Program-made: the position numbers and the translations under genes
In this document: piece by piece, positions 23,851-30,806 of the stretch
Numbering within the stretch: position 1 is the first letter of the stretch
How the letters are laid out: every line of letters begins with the position of its first letter
Notes under the pieces: generated by a model
Databases searched by the model: none
Told to the model about the DNA's origin: nothing
Seen by the model: the letters and a program-made list of their open reading frames with translations, nothing else
Assembly: GCA_003635255.1 (NCBI GenBank)
Contig: PYJC01000093.1
Location: 1-35,963, forward strand
Source of the DNA: Candidatus Poribacteria bacterium
GTDB lineage: Bacteria; Poribacteria; WGA-4E; WGA-3G
DNA length: 35,963 bases
Reading direction: 5' to 3'

Positions 23851-24726
23851 TTAATCCGTCACCTGCATCTCAATATCAAAAGCCTCTTTCCGAATCCGCA
23901 AGTCAAAATAAAGCAGTGTAGAACCGATAGACCCAATCGGCATTGTAAGTCCAGCGATAATTGATGTCCCTAAATGCTGAATTGAATAGAAAGCCCATCC
24001 AACATCATTTGGTGTCGGGATATATAGCCGGCGAAGCGTCTCCCAAAGCGTAGTGTCCTCAGTGCCTGTCCCGCCGCTTAAAGAAGACAGGAGCAACACA
24101 TAAGAAGTCTGAAGTATAAATGCTATCATGAAAGTGATTACGGAAATCGCCAACATGATGCCACACACTCGCCACCAAGTCCCCTTAATCAATTCTGTAC
24201 TACGTCGTAACCCATTCCTTGCTGTACTTTCCTCAACCAACACAGGAAGACTACAGAGTCCCCATCGGAACGCGAAATAGATTGCGAACGGGATGCCAAG
24301 AATCGTAATCGCTAATCCGCCTACACCCAAATAGTAAAGGAGGGTACAACCCAGCAGCGGTAAAAAACGTCGCCATCCGTGTTGTAAGGCCGCCTGAGAG
24401 GTTATATCCTTATCCAAATACACCCGCGCACTCGCGTAAATTAATCCTGCAGCAACCAAAAGCGTTATCAAAAAACTAACAATAGAAATCAATACGGATA
24501 CCATGATGTTTGCAATCGATGCGGACCGCGTAAGCGCATACACAGAAATATGATCCAACACAAAACCGAAAACAAAGTAAACAACAATAATCCCTAAGAA
24601 GAGTCGAAAGTGGCTCCGATAGATACTGAATATCCCGTCCAGAATATCTACGAAAGACATCGGTTGCAGGGATGTCGCAGCAATTTCGGTACTATTTTCA
24701 TGTTCTAAATCGTTGTGTTCGTTCAT
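23851..24726 (-). CDS. Type-A polytopic membrane protein, paralog A3
   Basis: A 291-residue paralog. It has the LQPMSFVDILDGIFSIYRSH opening (about 22-41), about six spans, the RSTELIKGTWWRVCG mid motif and the LLYFDLRIRKEAFDIEM tail, where alanine replaces the usual glycine. AGGAGG lies 6 bases before the ATG. It sits between A2 and B1 on the minus strand. The cytoplasmic ends are the conserved parts, as expected if they bind a common partner. No enzymatic residues are seen. Confidence 0.75.
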   Translation of the reverse strand: MNEHNDLEHENSTEIAATSLQPMSFVDILDGIFSIYRSHFRLFLGIIVVYFVFGFVLDHISVYALTRSASIANIMVSVLISIVSFLITLLVAAGLIYASARVYLDKDITSQAALQHGWRRFLPLLGCTLLYYLGVGGLAITILGIPFAIYFAFRWGLCSLPVLVEESTARNGLRRSTELIKGTWWRVCGIMLAISVITFMIAFILQTSYVLLLSSLSGGTGTEDTTLWETLRRLYIPTPNDVGWAFYSIQHLGTSIIAGLTMPIGSIGSTLLYFDLRIRKEAFDIEMQVTD

Positions 24727-24785
24727 AGTGCCTCCTGTCTCAAAAAATCTCTGCCATATACAGTTATTCTATCACATTTCACGCT

Positions 24786-25706
24786 TTACATCAAATCCTG
24801 TGAACCACGCACCTGCATCTCAATATCAAATCCCTCTTTCCGAATCCGCAAATCGAAGTAGAGAAGTGTTACACCGATTGCATAGATCGGGAGCGTAAAG
24901 GCATCCCATCCAAGATAGATAATATACATAATCAGCGAATCCAAAGATGTTGGACGAATGTCTACATATTTCAAACGCAACAGATCCCCAATTATCTCCA
25001 TTAGGCTACCCTCCTGAACTATGCCCAATAAGGCGAAGACAACACCCAAAGAGCCCCCTAAGATATAATATATGCCTATTTCAAGTAATAAAATTGCAAG
25101 AGTTATGCTGCAGACGCGCATCCAGGTCCCTCGAACTAATGTCCTACTCCGCCCAAATGCCTCCATAACTGTAAACCCCTCAAGCAATACAGCGTGCCCG
25201 TAGAAAATCCAAGAAACATAAAATACACACAAAAAAGGCAAAGAGAGTAGTGTAAGCAGTCCGCTAAGCAGGGACCACTCAATTGAATCTAATGTTAAAA
25301 TCATATAAGGGATTAAAAAGAGCAACGAACTACCAAGATATACCGGAAATTGGGAATAGAACCGCTGTAATGTGCCTCGAAATGTAAGCCGTCTACCTAA
25401 ATAGATTTCGCCGCTCGCAACGACAAAAACACCCACACAGAACATATACACAAGGTCGTCCAACAGATCATCCACATCAGAAATCAAGGTGTCAAGGTTC
25501 GATGTGTTAGACATCTCTAATAACCAGACAACTACCGCCTCTTGCAACCCAATCCAGACAATATAGATAGAAATTACCGCCAAAAAGAGCCGAAAGTTAT
25601 TTCGATAGAGACTCAACGCACTATCCAAAATACCACCGAACTCCATCGGTTGTAGCATAGGCATTTGGCTGTTGTCTGTCTTTGGTGTATCATTTGAATC
25701 TAACAT
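24786..25706 (-). CDS. Type-A polytopic membrane protein, paralog A2
   Basis: A 306-residue paralog with the LQPMEFGGILDSALSLYRNN opening, about six hydrophobic spans, the RSRTLVRGTWMRVCS mid motif and the LLYFDLRIRKEGFDIEM tail followed by seven residues. GAGG lies 5 bases before the ATG. It starts 33 bp after A1 and ends 59 bp before A3, in one run with them. The membrane part is more divergent than the ends. Confidence 0.75.
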   Translation of the reverse strand: MLDSNDTPKTDNSQMPMLQPMEFGGILDSALSLYRNNFRLFLAVISIYIVWIGLQEAVVVWLLEMSNTSNLDTLISDVDDLLDDLVYMFCVGVFVVASGEIYLGRRLTFRGTLQRFYSQFPVYLGSSLLFLIPYMILTLDSIEWSLLSGLLTLLSLPFLCVFYVSWIFYGHAVLLEGFTVMEAFGRSRTLVRGTWMRVCSITLAILLLEIGIYYILGGSLGVVFALLGIVQEGSLMEIIGDLLRLKYVDIRPTSLDSLIMYIIYLGWDAFTLPIYAIGVTLLYFDLRIRKEGFDIEMQVRGSQDLM

Positions 25707-25739
25707 CTGTCCTCAGTTCATCACTATAAACGCGGTGCC

Positions 25740-26621
25740 CTACTCTGCGCTACGGTTCCTCACCATCATTTCAATATCAAACCCTTCTTTCCGGATACGT
25801 AAGTCGAAGTAGAGAAGCGCGAAACCGATCCCCCAGATAGGTAAAGTCGAAAAGGTTGAGATACTTACGACAATTAGGTTCTCGAGGATACACGAAAGCC
25901 AGCCAACTTCATTGGCACGGGGAGAGAGTACACGTGCAACCATTCTCAAAACCGAAGCGGACTCAGTTACACCGGCAAATGAAAGAACAATACCCCAACA
26001 AACAAAGAACACAGACATTAACATAAGACCCAGCAGATAAATCGCCACCGAGATGCCAAAGACGCGCCACCAAGTGCCTTTGACTAATTCACTACTACGT
26101 CGCAATGCCTGCCTGGGTGTTACCTCTTCAAAAAGAACAGACATCCCATAGAAACGCCATCGAATTATAAAATAGACCGCCAATAGACTTGCAACCAAGA
26201 CTGCAGCAATCATTCCACCGCTACGAGATGCAGAGAACCTAAGGGTTAACACCGTAAGCACCACGAGAATAAAAAACACAAAAAACCAACCGTAGCAGCA
26301 AGGCAGAATTCGACGGAGTACTTGTCGAAAGGCAGCTCGGGCTGTAATAGGTCTCCCTAAATAAGCCAGTATACTCGCATAGACTAACGTACTGAGTACA
26401 AAGCATCCCACAACATACTCGGAAAAACTAATTACTGAATCCAAAAGTAATATTTTAGGTGAATTACTGCCGTAAAAGAAGAACGCGTCCAGCAGCTCAT
26501 TACCGAATTTTGAAATATAATAAACAACCGAGATGCTAAAAAACAACTTGAAGTGGTTTCGATAGAGACCGAATATCTCATCCAATATGTCCGTGAATCC
26601 CATCGGTTGAAGTACCAACAT
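25740..26621 (-). CDS. Type-A polytopic membrane protein, paralog A1
   Basis: A 293-residue paralog that starts directly with the family block, MLVLQPMGFTDILDEIFGLY, has about six spans, the RSSELVKGTWWRVFG mid motif and the LLYFDLRIRKEGFDIEM tail. AAAGAGG lies 6 bases before the ATG. It is the first gene of the minus-strand run through A2, A3, B1, DUF4129 and DUF4350, so the main promoter should lie in 26622-26857. Before the inferred inversion it would have been read on the plus strand downstream of element 1. Confidence 0.75.
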   Translation of the reverse strand: MLVLQPMGFTDILDEIFGLYRNHFKLFFSISVVYYISKFGNELLDAFFFYGSNSPKILLLDSVISFSEYVVGCFVLSTLVYASILAYLGRPITARAAFRQVLRRILPCCYGWFFVFFILVVLTVLTLRFSASRSGGMIAAVLVASLLAVYFIIRWRFYGMSVLFEEVTPRQALRRSSELVKGTWWRVFGISVAIYLLGLMLMSVFFVCWGIVLSFAGVTESASVLRMVARVLSPRANEVGWLSCILENLIVVSISTFSTLPIWGIGFALLYFDLRIRKEGFDIEMMVRNRSAE

Positions 26622-26849
26622 TAAAACCTCTTTACTGATATGGTTATCAATACTCAGTCCGCAGTTAAGAAGTCTCTTTCTGAAAACTGAAAGATTTTCG
26701 TATGAAGTTTAATAAAATATTTGGGTAATTCTATATTATCTCCAGGCCCGGTAGGTTCGGTTTCCTAACCGAACCGGACTTCCCTAAAAATTACCCGATT
26801 AAATTCTCAATCTTCATTAGAAAATCGTACTGATAACTGATAACTATAA
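26622..26849. other. Intergenic region with palindromic repeat and heptamers
   Basis: It holds a perfect hairpin, GGTTCGGTT-TCCT-AACCGAACC (26754-26775), enclosed by GGGTAATT (26723-26730) and its complement AATTACCC. Two CTGATAA heptads and a CTATAAT follow at 26830-26850. The same GGTAGGTTCGG-type palindrome recurs near 29655 and 34467. The promoter of the A1 run should be here, but I cannot point to convincing boxes. Confidence 0.5.
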
Positions 26850-26857
26850 TAAAGTTA
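26850..26857. repeat. Target-site duplication TAAAGTTA (partner at 10149)
   Basis: TAAAGTTA directly precedes the left end of the second element. It is the exact reverse complement of TAACTTTA at 10149-10156 and does not match the octamer at the element's right end. Confidence 0.8.
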
Positions 26858-26932
26858 CGCAATAAGTAGTTTCGGGCTTGAAAAAAGTTGTTGGAAAATC
26901 GCTTTAAACCCACGTATTTGTTGACTTTTCGC

Positions 26933-27099
26933 TTGATTTAGAACACTGAAAAATGGTATAATATTGAAGTGTTAATAGGGGAGCGGTCACTCCCCTATCT
27001 TATACAGAAAATTGAGTTGCTATTTTTTCTGTAGTAGACTTTTCTATTATACCAAAATTTATCAGAAAAAAGCAACTCCTTTTGAAATAGAAAGGAGTT
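26933..27099 (+). promoter_or_regulatory. Promoter and switch-like leader (copy 2)
   Basis: TTGATT (26933-26938) and TATAAT (26957-26962) are 18 bp apart. Hairpin 1 is ATAGGGGAG/CTCCCCTAT (26975-26998). A long stem joins 27014-27031 with 27063-27078. A 9-bp hairpin, AACTCCTTT (27074-27082) with AAAGGAGTT (27091-27099), covers the ribosome site of the ATG at 27103. The long stem and the last hairpin share 27074-27078, so only one can form. Confidence 0.6.
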
Positions 27100-27102
27100 A
27101 TC

Positions 27103-27624
27103 ATGAATCTTATAGAGGTTATGGAGCGTTTTCCTGACCAAGAGTCGTGTATTGAGCATTTGGAACGCATACGTTGGCAAGGAGAGCCTGTATGCCCGCA
27201 TTGTGAGAGCGAGAATGTAGCCCCGAAGAACGAGACACAGGAAGAAGGCAAGGTAGGGCGGACAGGGCGATATAACTGCTATGTGTGCCGTGCCAGTTTC
27301 AAGGTAACACAAGGGACAGTGTTTCATGGCACAAAGATTCCCCTACAAAAATGGTTTTTAGCCATTGCTCTTATGACGAATGCCAAGAAAAGTTTGTCCA
27401 GTTACCAATTATCACGCGACTTGGACTTGAATCAAAAGACGGCTTTATACATTCAAGAACGTATAAGAGCCGAAATGCTGAAAAAGACGAAGGAGAACCT
27501 TTTGAAAAAAGACGAATCAGAATTAATAGACCTTATATCTGCTCTTACATGGACAAGAAATTACATGTTAGAGATTAGAGATAGAAACCCAAGACAATAT
27601 GAGTTGTTCGGAAACAAAACGTGA
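27103..27624 (+). pseudogene. Truncated IS1595-type transposase (DNA-binding part only)
   Basis: A 173-residue product whose first 125 residues are about 78 percent identical to the transposase of copy 1, covering the zinc ribbon (CPHC near 31-34, CYVC near 59-62) and helix-turn-helix. From KKTKENLL on it diverges into an unrelated 48-residue tail. The whole DDE catalytic domain is absent. The frame is open and keeps the leader and ribosome site, so a stable DNA-binding protein may still be made, which could occupy the element ends and repress transposition. That is inference. Confidence 0.75.
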
Positions 27625-27642
27625 AACTCAAATGAGGGGATT

Positions 27643-28611
27643 ATGATGTCTCAAGATAAAATCCATGACCTATACGACTTTATGAATCAGACTCAAAACG
27701 ATATATCTGAAGAATATGACCGCATTCAAAAGCGTGTACTTAAAGATCCAAGCACCGCTGGAGATCAAGGTGAGGAAAATTGGGCTGAATTATTGCGAGG
27801 ATGGCTTCCGCGTACCTATCAAGTCGTTACGAAAGGCAGAATCATCAGTCAAGATGGGCGCACAAGTCCACAAATTGATGTTTTAGTTCTAAAGAGTGTT
27901 TACCCAAAGAAACTGCTCAACAAAAAGTTGTATCTCGCTGCAGGTGTCGCCGCCGCATTTGAATGCAAGATAACACTGAGAGCAGAACATATTGAAAAAG
28001 CAGTAAAGACTTGTGCAGAGATCAAAAACCTATATCCAGTTCGGGAAGGAACTCCATACAAAGAATTATACGCCCCCATTGTTTACGGGTTATTGGCACA
28101 CTCCCATTCTTGGAAAAATCCTAACTCAACACCAGAAGAAAACATTACACAAAAGTTATGGGAATCTGATAATTCATTCGTGTCGCATCCGCGACTTAGT
28201 CTCGATTTACTCTGTGTAGCATCTCTTACATCATGGTCACTTATTTCTATGCCGTTTACTGCTTTTCCGTTTATTTCTAAACAAGGTAATGTCATGACTC
28301 ATCATACAGCAATGTCATCTGATGATTCAGAGACTCAAACAGGTATTCCAAAACAAAATTTCACACCTATTGGATATATTATTTCACATTTATGGAATCG
28401 GCTTGCACGTGAAGATTCGTCACTGCGAGATTTAGCTCATTATTATATGAAAGCAAATATAAGCGGTGTTTCTTCTACTAAAAATGATAAAATACGACTA
28501 TGGAAGCCTGATTCAGTTTACGCTGCAGAAGTTCTTTCTGGTTTTGGTACCCACGGCCCATTAGGGGGTGAATCTAACTATTGGAGTGAATGGTTTTCTA
28601 TATTTTCATAG
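27643..28611 (+). CDS. Passenger protein, DUF6602-like with PD-(D/E)XK nuclease pattern
   Basis: A 322-residue soluble protein. An N-terminal coiled segment (about 10-35) precedes a block with GDQGEENWAELLRGWLP, then QIDVLVL (D78 or so) and AAFECKITL, a D-x(n)-E-x-K arrangement typical of PD-(D/E)XK nucleases. I associate the layout with DUF6602 proteins, from memory. The C-terminal half is unassigned. It starts 18 bp after the truncated transposase on the same strand, with GAGGGG about 8 bases upstream, so both share one promoter. As cargo it might be a defence, homing-type or restriction nuclease. No partner methylase is present. Confidence 0.6.
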   Translation: MMSQDKIHDLYDFMNQTQNDISEEYDRIQKRVLKDPSTAGDQGEENWAELLRGWLPRTYQVVTKGRIISQDGRTSPQIDVLVLKSVYPKKLLNKKLYLAAGVAAAFECKITLRAEHIEKAVKTCAEIKNLYPVREGTPYKELYAPIVYGLLAHSHSWKNPNSTPEENITQKLWESDNSFVSHPRLSLDLLCVASLTSWSLISMPFTAFPFISKQGNVMTHHTAMSSDDSETQTGIPKQNFTPIGYIISHLWNRLAREDSSLRDLAHYYMKANISGVSSTKNDKIRLWKPDSVYAAEVLSGFGTHGPLGGESNYWSEWFSIFS

Positions 28612-28778
28612 CAAAATTTAGTTAATCTAACAAGCCATGCTTTTTATATTTTACAAGCCTCGTGGACATGGTGTCTGCGAGGCATAATATGTGAATGGAA
28701 ATTGAAAAATGCGTTATACTGATTATCCCAACACAAATGTTATACAAAAATTAACCAAGCCCGAAACTACTTATTACG

Positions 28779-29240
28779 TTAATTTATTTTGGTGTGAACT
28801 GGAGTCTCTACAACCAGATTATTATTATTGAGGATCAGCGATCGGCAATTGATGCGATGCGTCGTAGTAGTACACTGGTTCGAGGGGTGTGGGGACGCAC
28901 TTTCGCGATGTATCTACTGCTTATTTTGTTCACTATGGTGTTTACTGCTGTGGTTCTCGGTCTAACATTGTTAATGTTTTCTCTGACTATGCCTGCGTTT
29001 GATCCAATTCGTAGGGTGTTGCTGTCACCGGAATTCTTCACACTCTTTTTGGGCGGTTATGCAAGGATAAGTTTTGAGAGTGCCCCGGGTCTCTGGACAG
29101 TTGGGGTGATAATTATGATGAATACGCTTGTCCATGCTGCTTTGGCACCCGTTTGGGCGATCCTAACGACGCATCTCTATCTGGAACGGACAGGTGCGTT
29201 AGAACTTATCCCGACAGATCCCTCGTCAACACACACATAG
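28779..29240 (+). pseudogene. 3' part of the type-B membrane protein gene
   Basis: The C-terminal half of the gene interrupted at 13003. The frame enters from TTAATTTA (28779-28786) and continues YFGVNWSLYN, then the RSSTLVRGVWGRTF motif, two or three membrane spans and the end TTHLYLERTGALE. It aligns with the C-terminal half of the paralog at 22702-23814 throughout. A GTG at 28791 could start a short product, but no ribosome site supports this. The stop is intact and no further damage is visible, so the break is probably recent. Combined with 13003-13589 it gives about 346 residues. Confidence 0.85.
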
Positions 29241-29274
29241 CACTCCGCTGGAGGGCATCGGCGACTGATATTGA

Positions 29275-29363
29275 TTTCTATAGATATATCACGCCTCTGG
29301 CGTGAAGAAGTCTTATCTGTAAACAGACCTCTTTGCTCCAGCGGAGCAATATATCTATAGAAA
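29275..29363. repeat. Cloverleaf-like structured repeat
   Basis: Perfect 15-bp arms, TTTCTATAGATATAT (29275-29289) and its complement (29349-29363), enclose three small hairpins: CACGCC-TCT-GGCGTG (29290-29304), TCTGT-AA-ACAGA (29316-29327) and TTGCTCC-AGC-GGAGCAA (29333-29349, sharing one base with the outer arm). Two further CTCC/GGAG hairpins lie outside at 29243-29253 and 29384-29398. It is not a tRNA. It could be a mobile palindromic unit or a structured RNA. Confidence 0.5.
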
Positions 29364-29451
29364 AAGACGCACCCCAACTCTGGCACTCCAGCGGAGTGTT
29401 ATGTAAGCAAACCTGTCCTATTCCCAAAATTAATGCTGTGTCAAAAATTTA

Positions 29452-29758
29452 CACACCATAGGTGTGAATTTAGGGATATTCCTCGCTCTTTCAGAGATGT
29501 CCCTATAGATGCTGAAGAAACACCCTATCAAAAACCCCCTACGGGGCTGTTCCTCGGATGTGTCGTGTTTCTACAAAGATGCTGAAGAAATACCCAAGCA
29601 AATAAATCCTACGGAACTCAAGAGGTTTCTGAAACATTCAAGGTCTTCTGTAAAAATCCGGTTCGGTTAGGAAACCGCGAAGAAACACCCTATCAAAAAC
29701 CCTACCGGACCTGGTACCAAGACGGTTATTTTTTCTAAAATTGACACCTATGGTGTCA
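29452..29758. repeat. Long intergenic repeat, copy A
   Basis: This block is related to 34478-34797. The core 29538-29672 is 135 bp with only three differences from 34537-34671. At its edges are CACACC-ATA-GGTGTG (29452-29466) and TTGACACC-TAT-GGTGTCAA (29741-29758). Inside, the motif GAAGAAACACCCTATC recurs. No sustained open frame. The rest of the gap 29241-29909 holds the cloverleaf-like repeat and the direct repeats at 29779. Confidence 0.65.
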
Positions 29759-29778
29759 AAAATTTACACACCCGCTGA

Positions 29779-29822
29779 AAACTCTGGTAAAATTTGCGCG
29801 AATATATAAACTCTGGTAAAAT
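29779..29822 (+). promoter_or_regulatory. Direct repeat with extended -10-like ends
   Basis: AAACTCTGGTAAAAT occurs at 29779-29793 and 29808-29822, a spacing of 29 bp. Each copy ends in TGGTAAAAT, which fits an extended -10 box. The region is 90-130 bp upstream of the LamG gene and may be a tandem promoter or a regulator site. Confidence 0.3.
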
Positions 29823-29909
29823 GAAAGCGTTAACTGAAGAAAACTGTATTGTGCAGTTGTAAGCATCTAAATTTCTGTAGTAAGTTACACCTAAGCAGGA
29901 GGTCGACTT

Positions 29910-30737
29910 ATGAAGATTTTAACGGCAATTTTGTTAGCACTCGGCTGCATCATTCTCTTCGGGACAGTCAGCGAGGCTGTACGGGAAGACGAATTGGCAC
30001 TCTACCTTTCCTTCGATGAAGCGAAAGGTGATACAGCCAAAGATAAGTCTAAACACAAAAATGATGGGACACTCCACAAAGCGAAGCGGGTCAAAGGCAA
30101 AATCGGCGATGGCATCGAACTGAGCGGCGACCAAGGCGGTTGGGTGGAAGTACCAGATTCCGACTCTTTGGATATCACCGATGAAATTACCTTGATGTGT
30201 TGGGTGTATCCAACCGAGTTTACAGCGGAGTGGTTCCGTATTATTGTGAAGACATGGGCAGGTGATACTGCGCCGTGGATGGTCTACGGGTTCTATGAAC
30301 AAGGCGGATCTAATGGAAAGACGGGGTTTATTATCTCTGTTGATAAAGGGACAGAAAAGCGGTGTGGCAATGGACCGAGTCCGCAGTTACCCCTGAAGGA
30401 GTGGACGCATCTTGCAGCCACTTACGATGGGAGCAAGATGAAACTCTATTACGATGGCGAAATGAAAGTTGAAGTGGATGCCAAGGGTAAGATTGATACA
30501 AACGATGTGCCTGTATCGGTCGGACGTAACAGTGAAGGGAATCGGGAACACTACATTGGCAGCATTGATGAAGTTGCCATCTGGAGCGTTGCCCTTGATG
30601 AAGCCGAAATCCAAACGGCAATGGATCAGGTGTTTGCCGTTGAGCCTGCAGACAAGTTACCCACAAAATGGGGTACGATAAAAGGTGGGTATTTAAGAAC
30701 GCCTAAATCGTTTACCTCACGAGGCGCGAGTTGGTAG
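29910..30737 (+). CDS. Exported LamG-domain protein
   Basis: A 275-residue protein with a signal peptide (about 1-23) and one laminin-G/concanavalin A-like domain. It spans DELALYLSFDEAKGD, DGIELSGDQGGWVEVPDSDS, EITLMCWVYP, EWTHLAATYDGSKMKLYYDG and HYIGSIDEVAIWSVALDEAE to about residue 235. The domain binds carbohydrate or mediates adhesion, and no catalytic module is attached. A basic tail of about 30 residues with KWGTIKGGYL follows. AGGAGGT lies about 6 bases before the ATG. It is a single-gene unit with its own terminator at 30776. Substrate unknown. Confidence 0.85.
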   Translation: MKILTAILLALGCIILFGTVSEAVREDELALYLSFDEAKGDTAKDKSKHKNDGTLHKAKRVKGKIGDGIELSGDQGGWVEVPDSDSLDITDEITLMCWVYPTEFTAEWFRIIVKTWAGDTAPWMVYGFYEQGGSNGKTGFIISVDKGTEKRCGNGPSPQLPLKEWTHLAATYDGSKMKLYYDGEMKVEVDAKGKIDTNDVPVSVGRNSEGNREHYIGSIDEVAIWSVALDEAEIQTAMDQVFAVEPADKLPTKWGTIKGGYLRTPKSFTSRGASW

Positions 30738-30775
30738 TAGATATTGTGTGACCTAACGACCAAAGAAACGAAGCG

Positions 30776-30806
30776 TGGGCATCGCGAATGTGGTGCCCAT
30801 CTTTTT
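30776..30806 (+). terminator. Rho-independent terminator after the LamG gene
   Basis: TGGGCA (30776-30781) pairs with TGCCCA (30794-30799) across a 12-base loop, followed by TCTTTTTT. It lies 38 bp after the LamG stop codon and touches the convergent TPR gene's stop. The opposite strand has no comparable T-run. Confidence 0.6.

Larger units (their letters stand above)
26858..28778 (+). mobile_element. IS1595-type element with passenger (copy 2, transposase truncated)
   Basis: A 1921-bp element with 23-bp terminal inverted repeats (one mismatch), starting CGCAATAAGTAGTTT on the left. It encodes only the N-terminal third of an IS1595-type transposase and one large passenger protein with a PD-(D/E)XK-like pattern. 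It cannot transpose by itself but could be moved in trans by the enzyme of copy 1, whose ends are nearly identical. Bases 28612-28756 after the passenger hold only a small GCCTCG/CGAGGC hairpin. Confidence 0.8.

Noticed and set aside
28657..28683. GCCTCG/CGAGGC hairpin as terminator after the DUF6602-like gene
   Set aside because: The stem has six pairs with a 15-base loop and no T-run follows it.
29275..29363. Cloverleaf fold as a tRNA gene
   Set aside because: The outer stem is 15 bp, there is no T-loop GTTCGANNC, no anticodon loop of seven bases and no CCA-like end.
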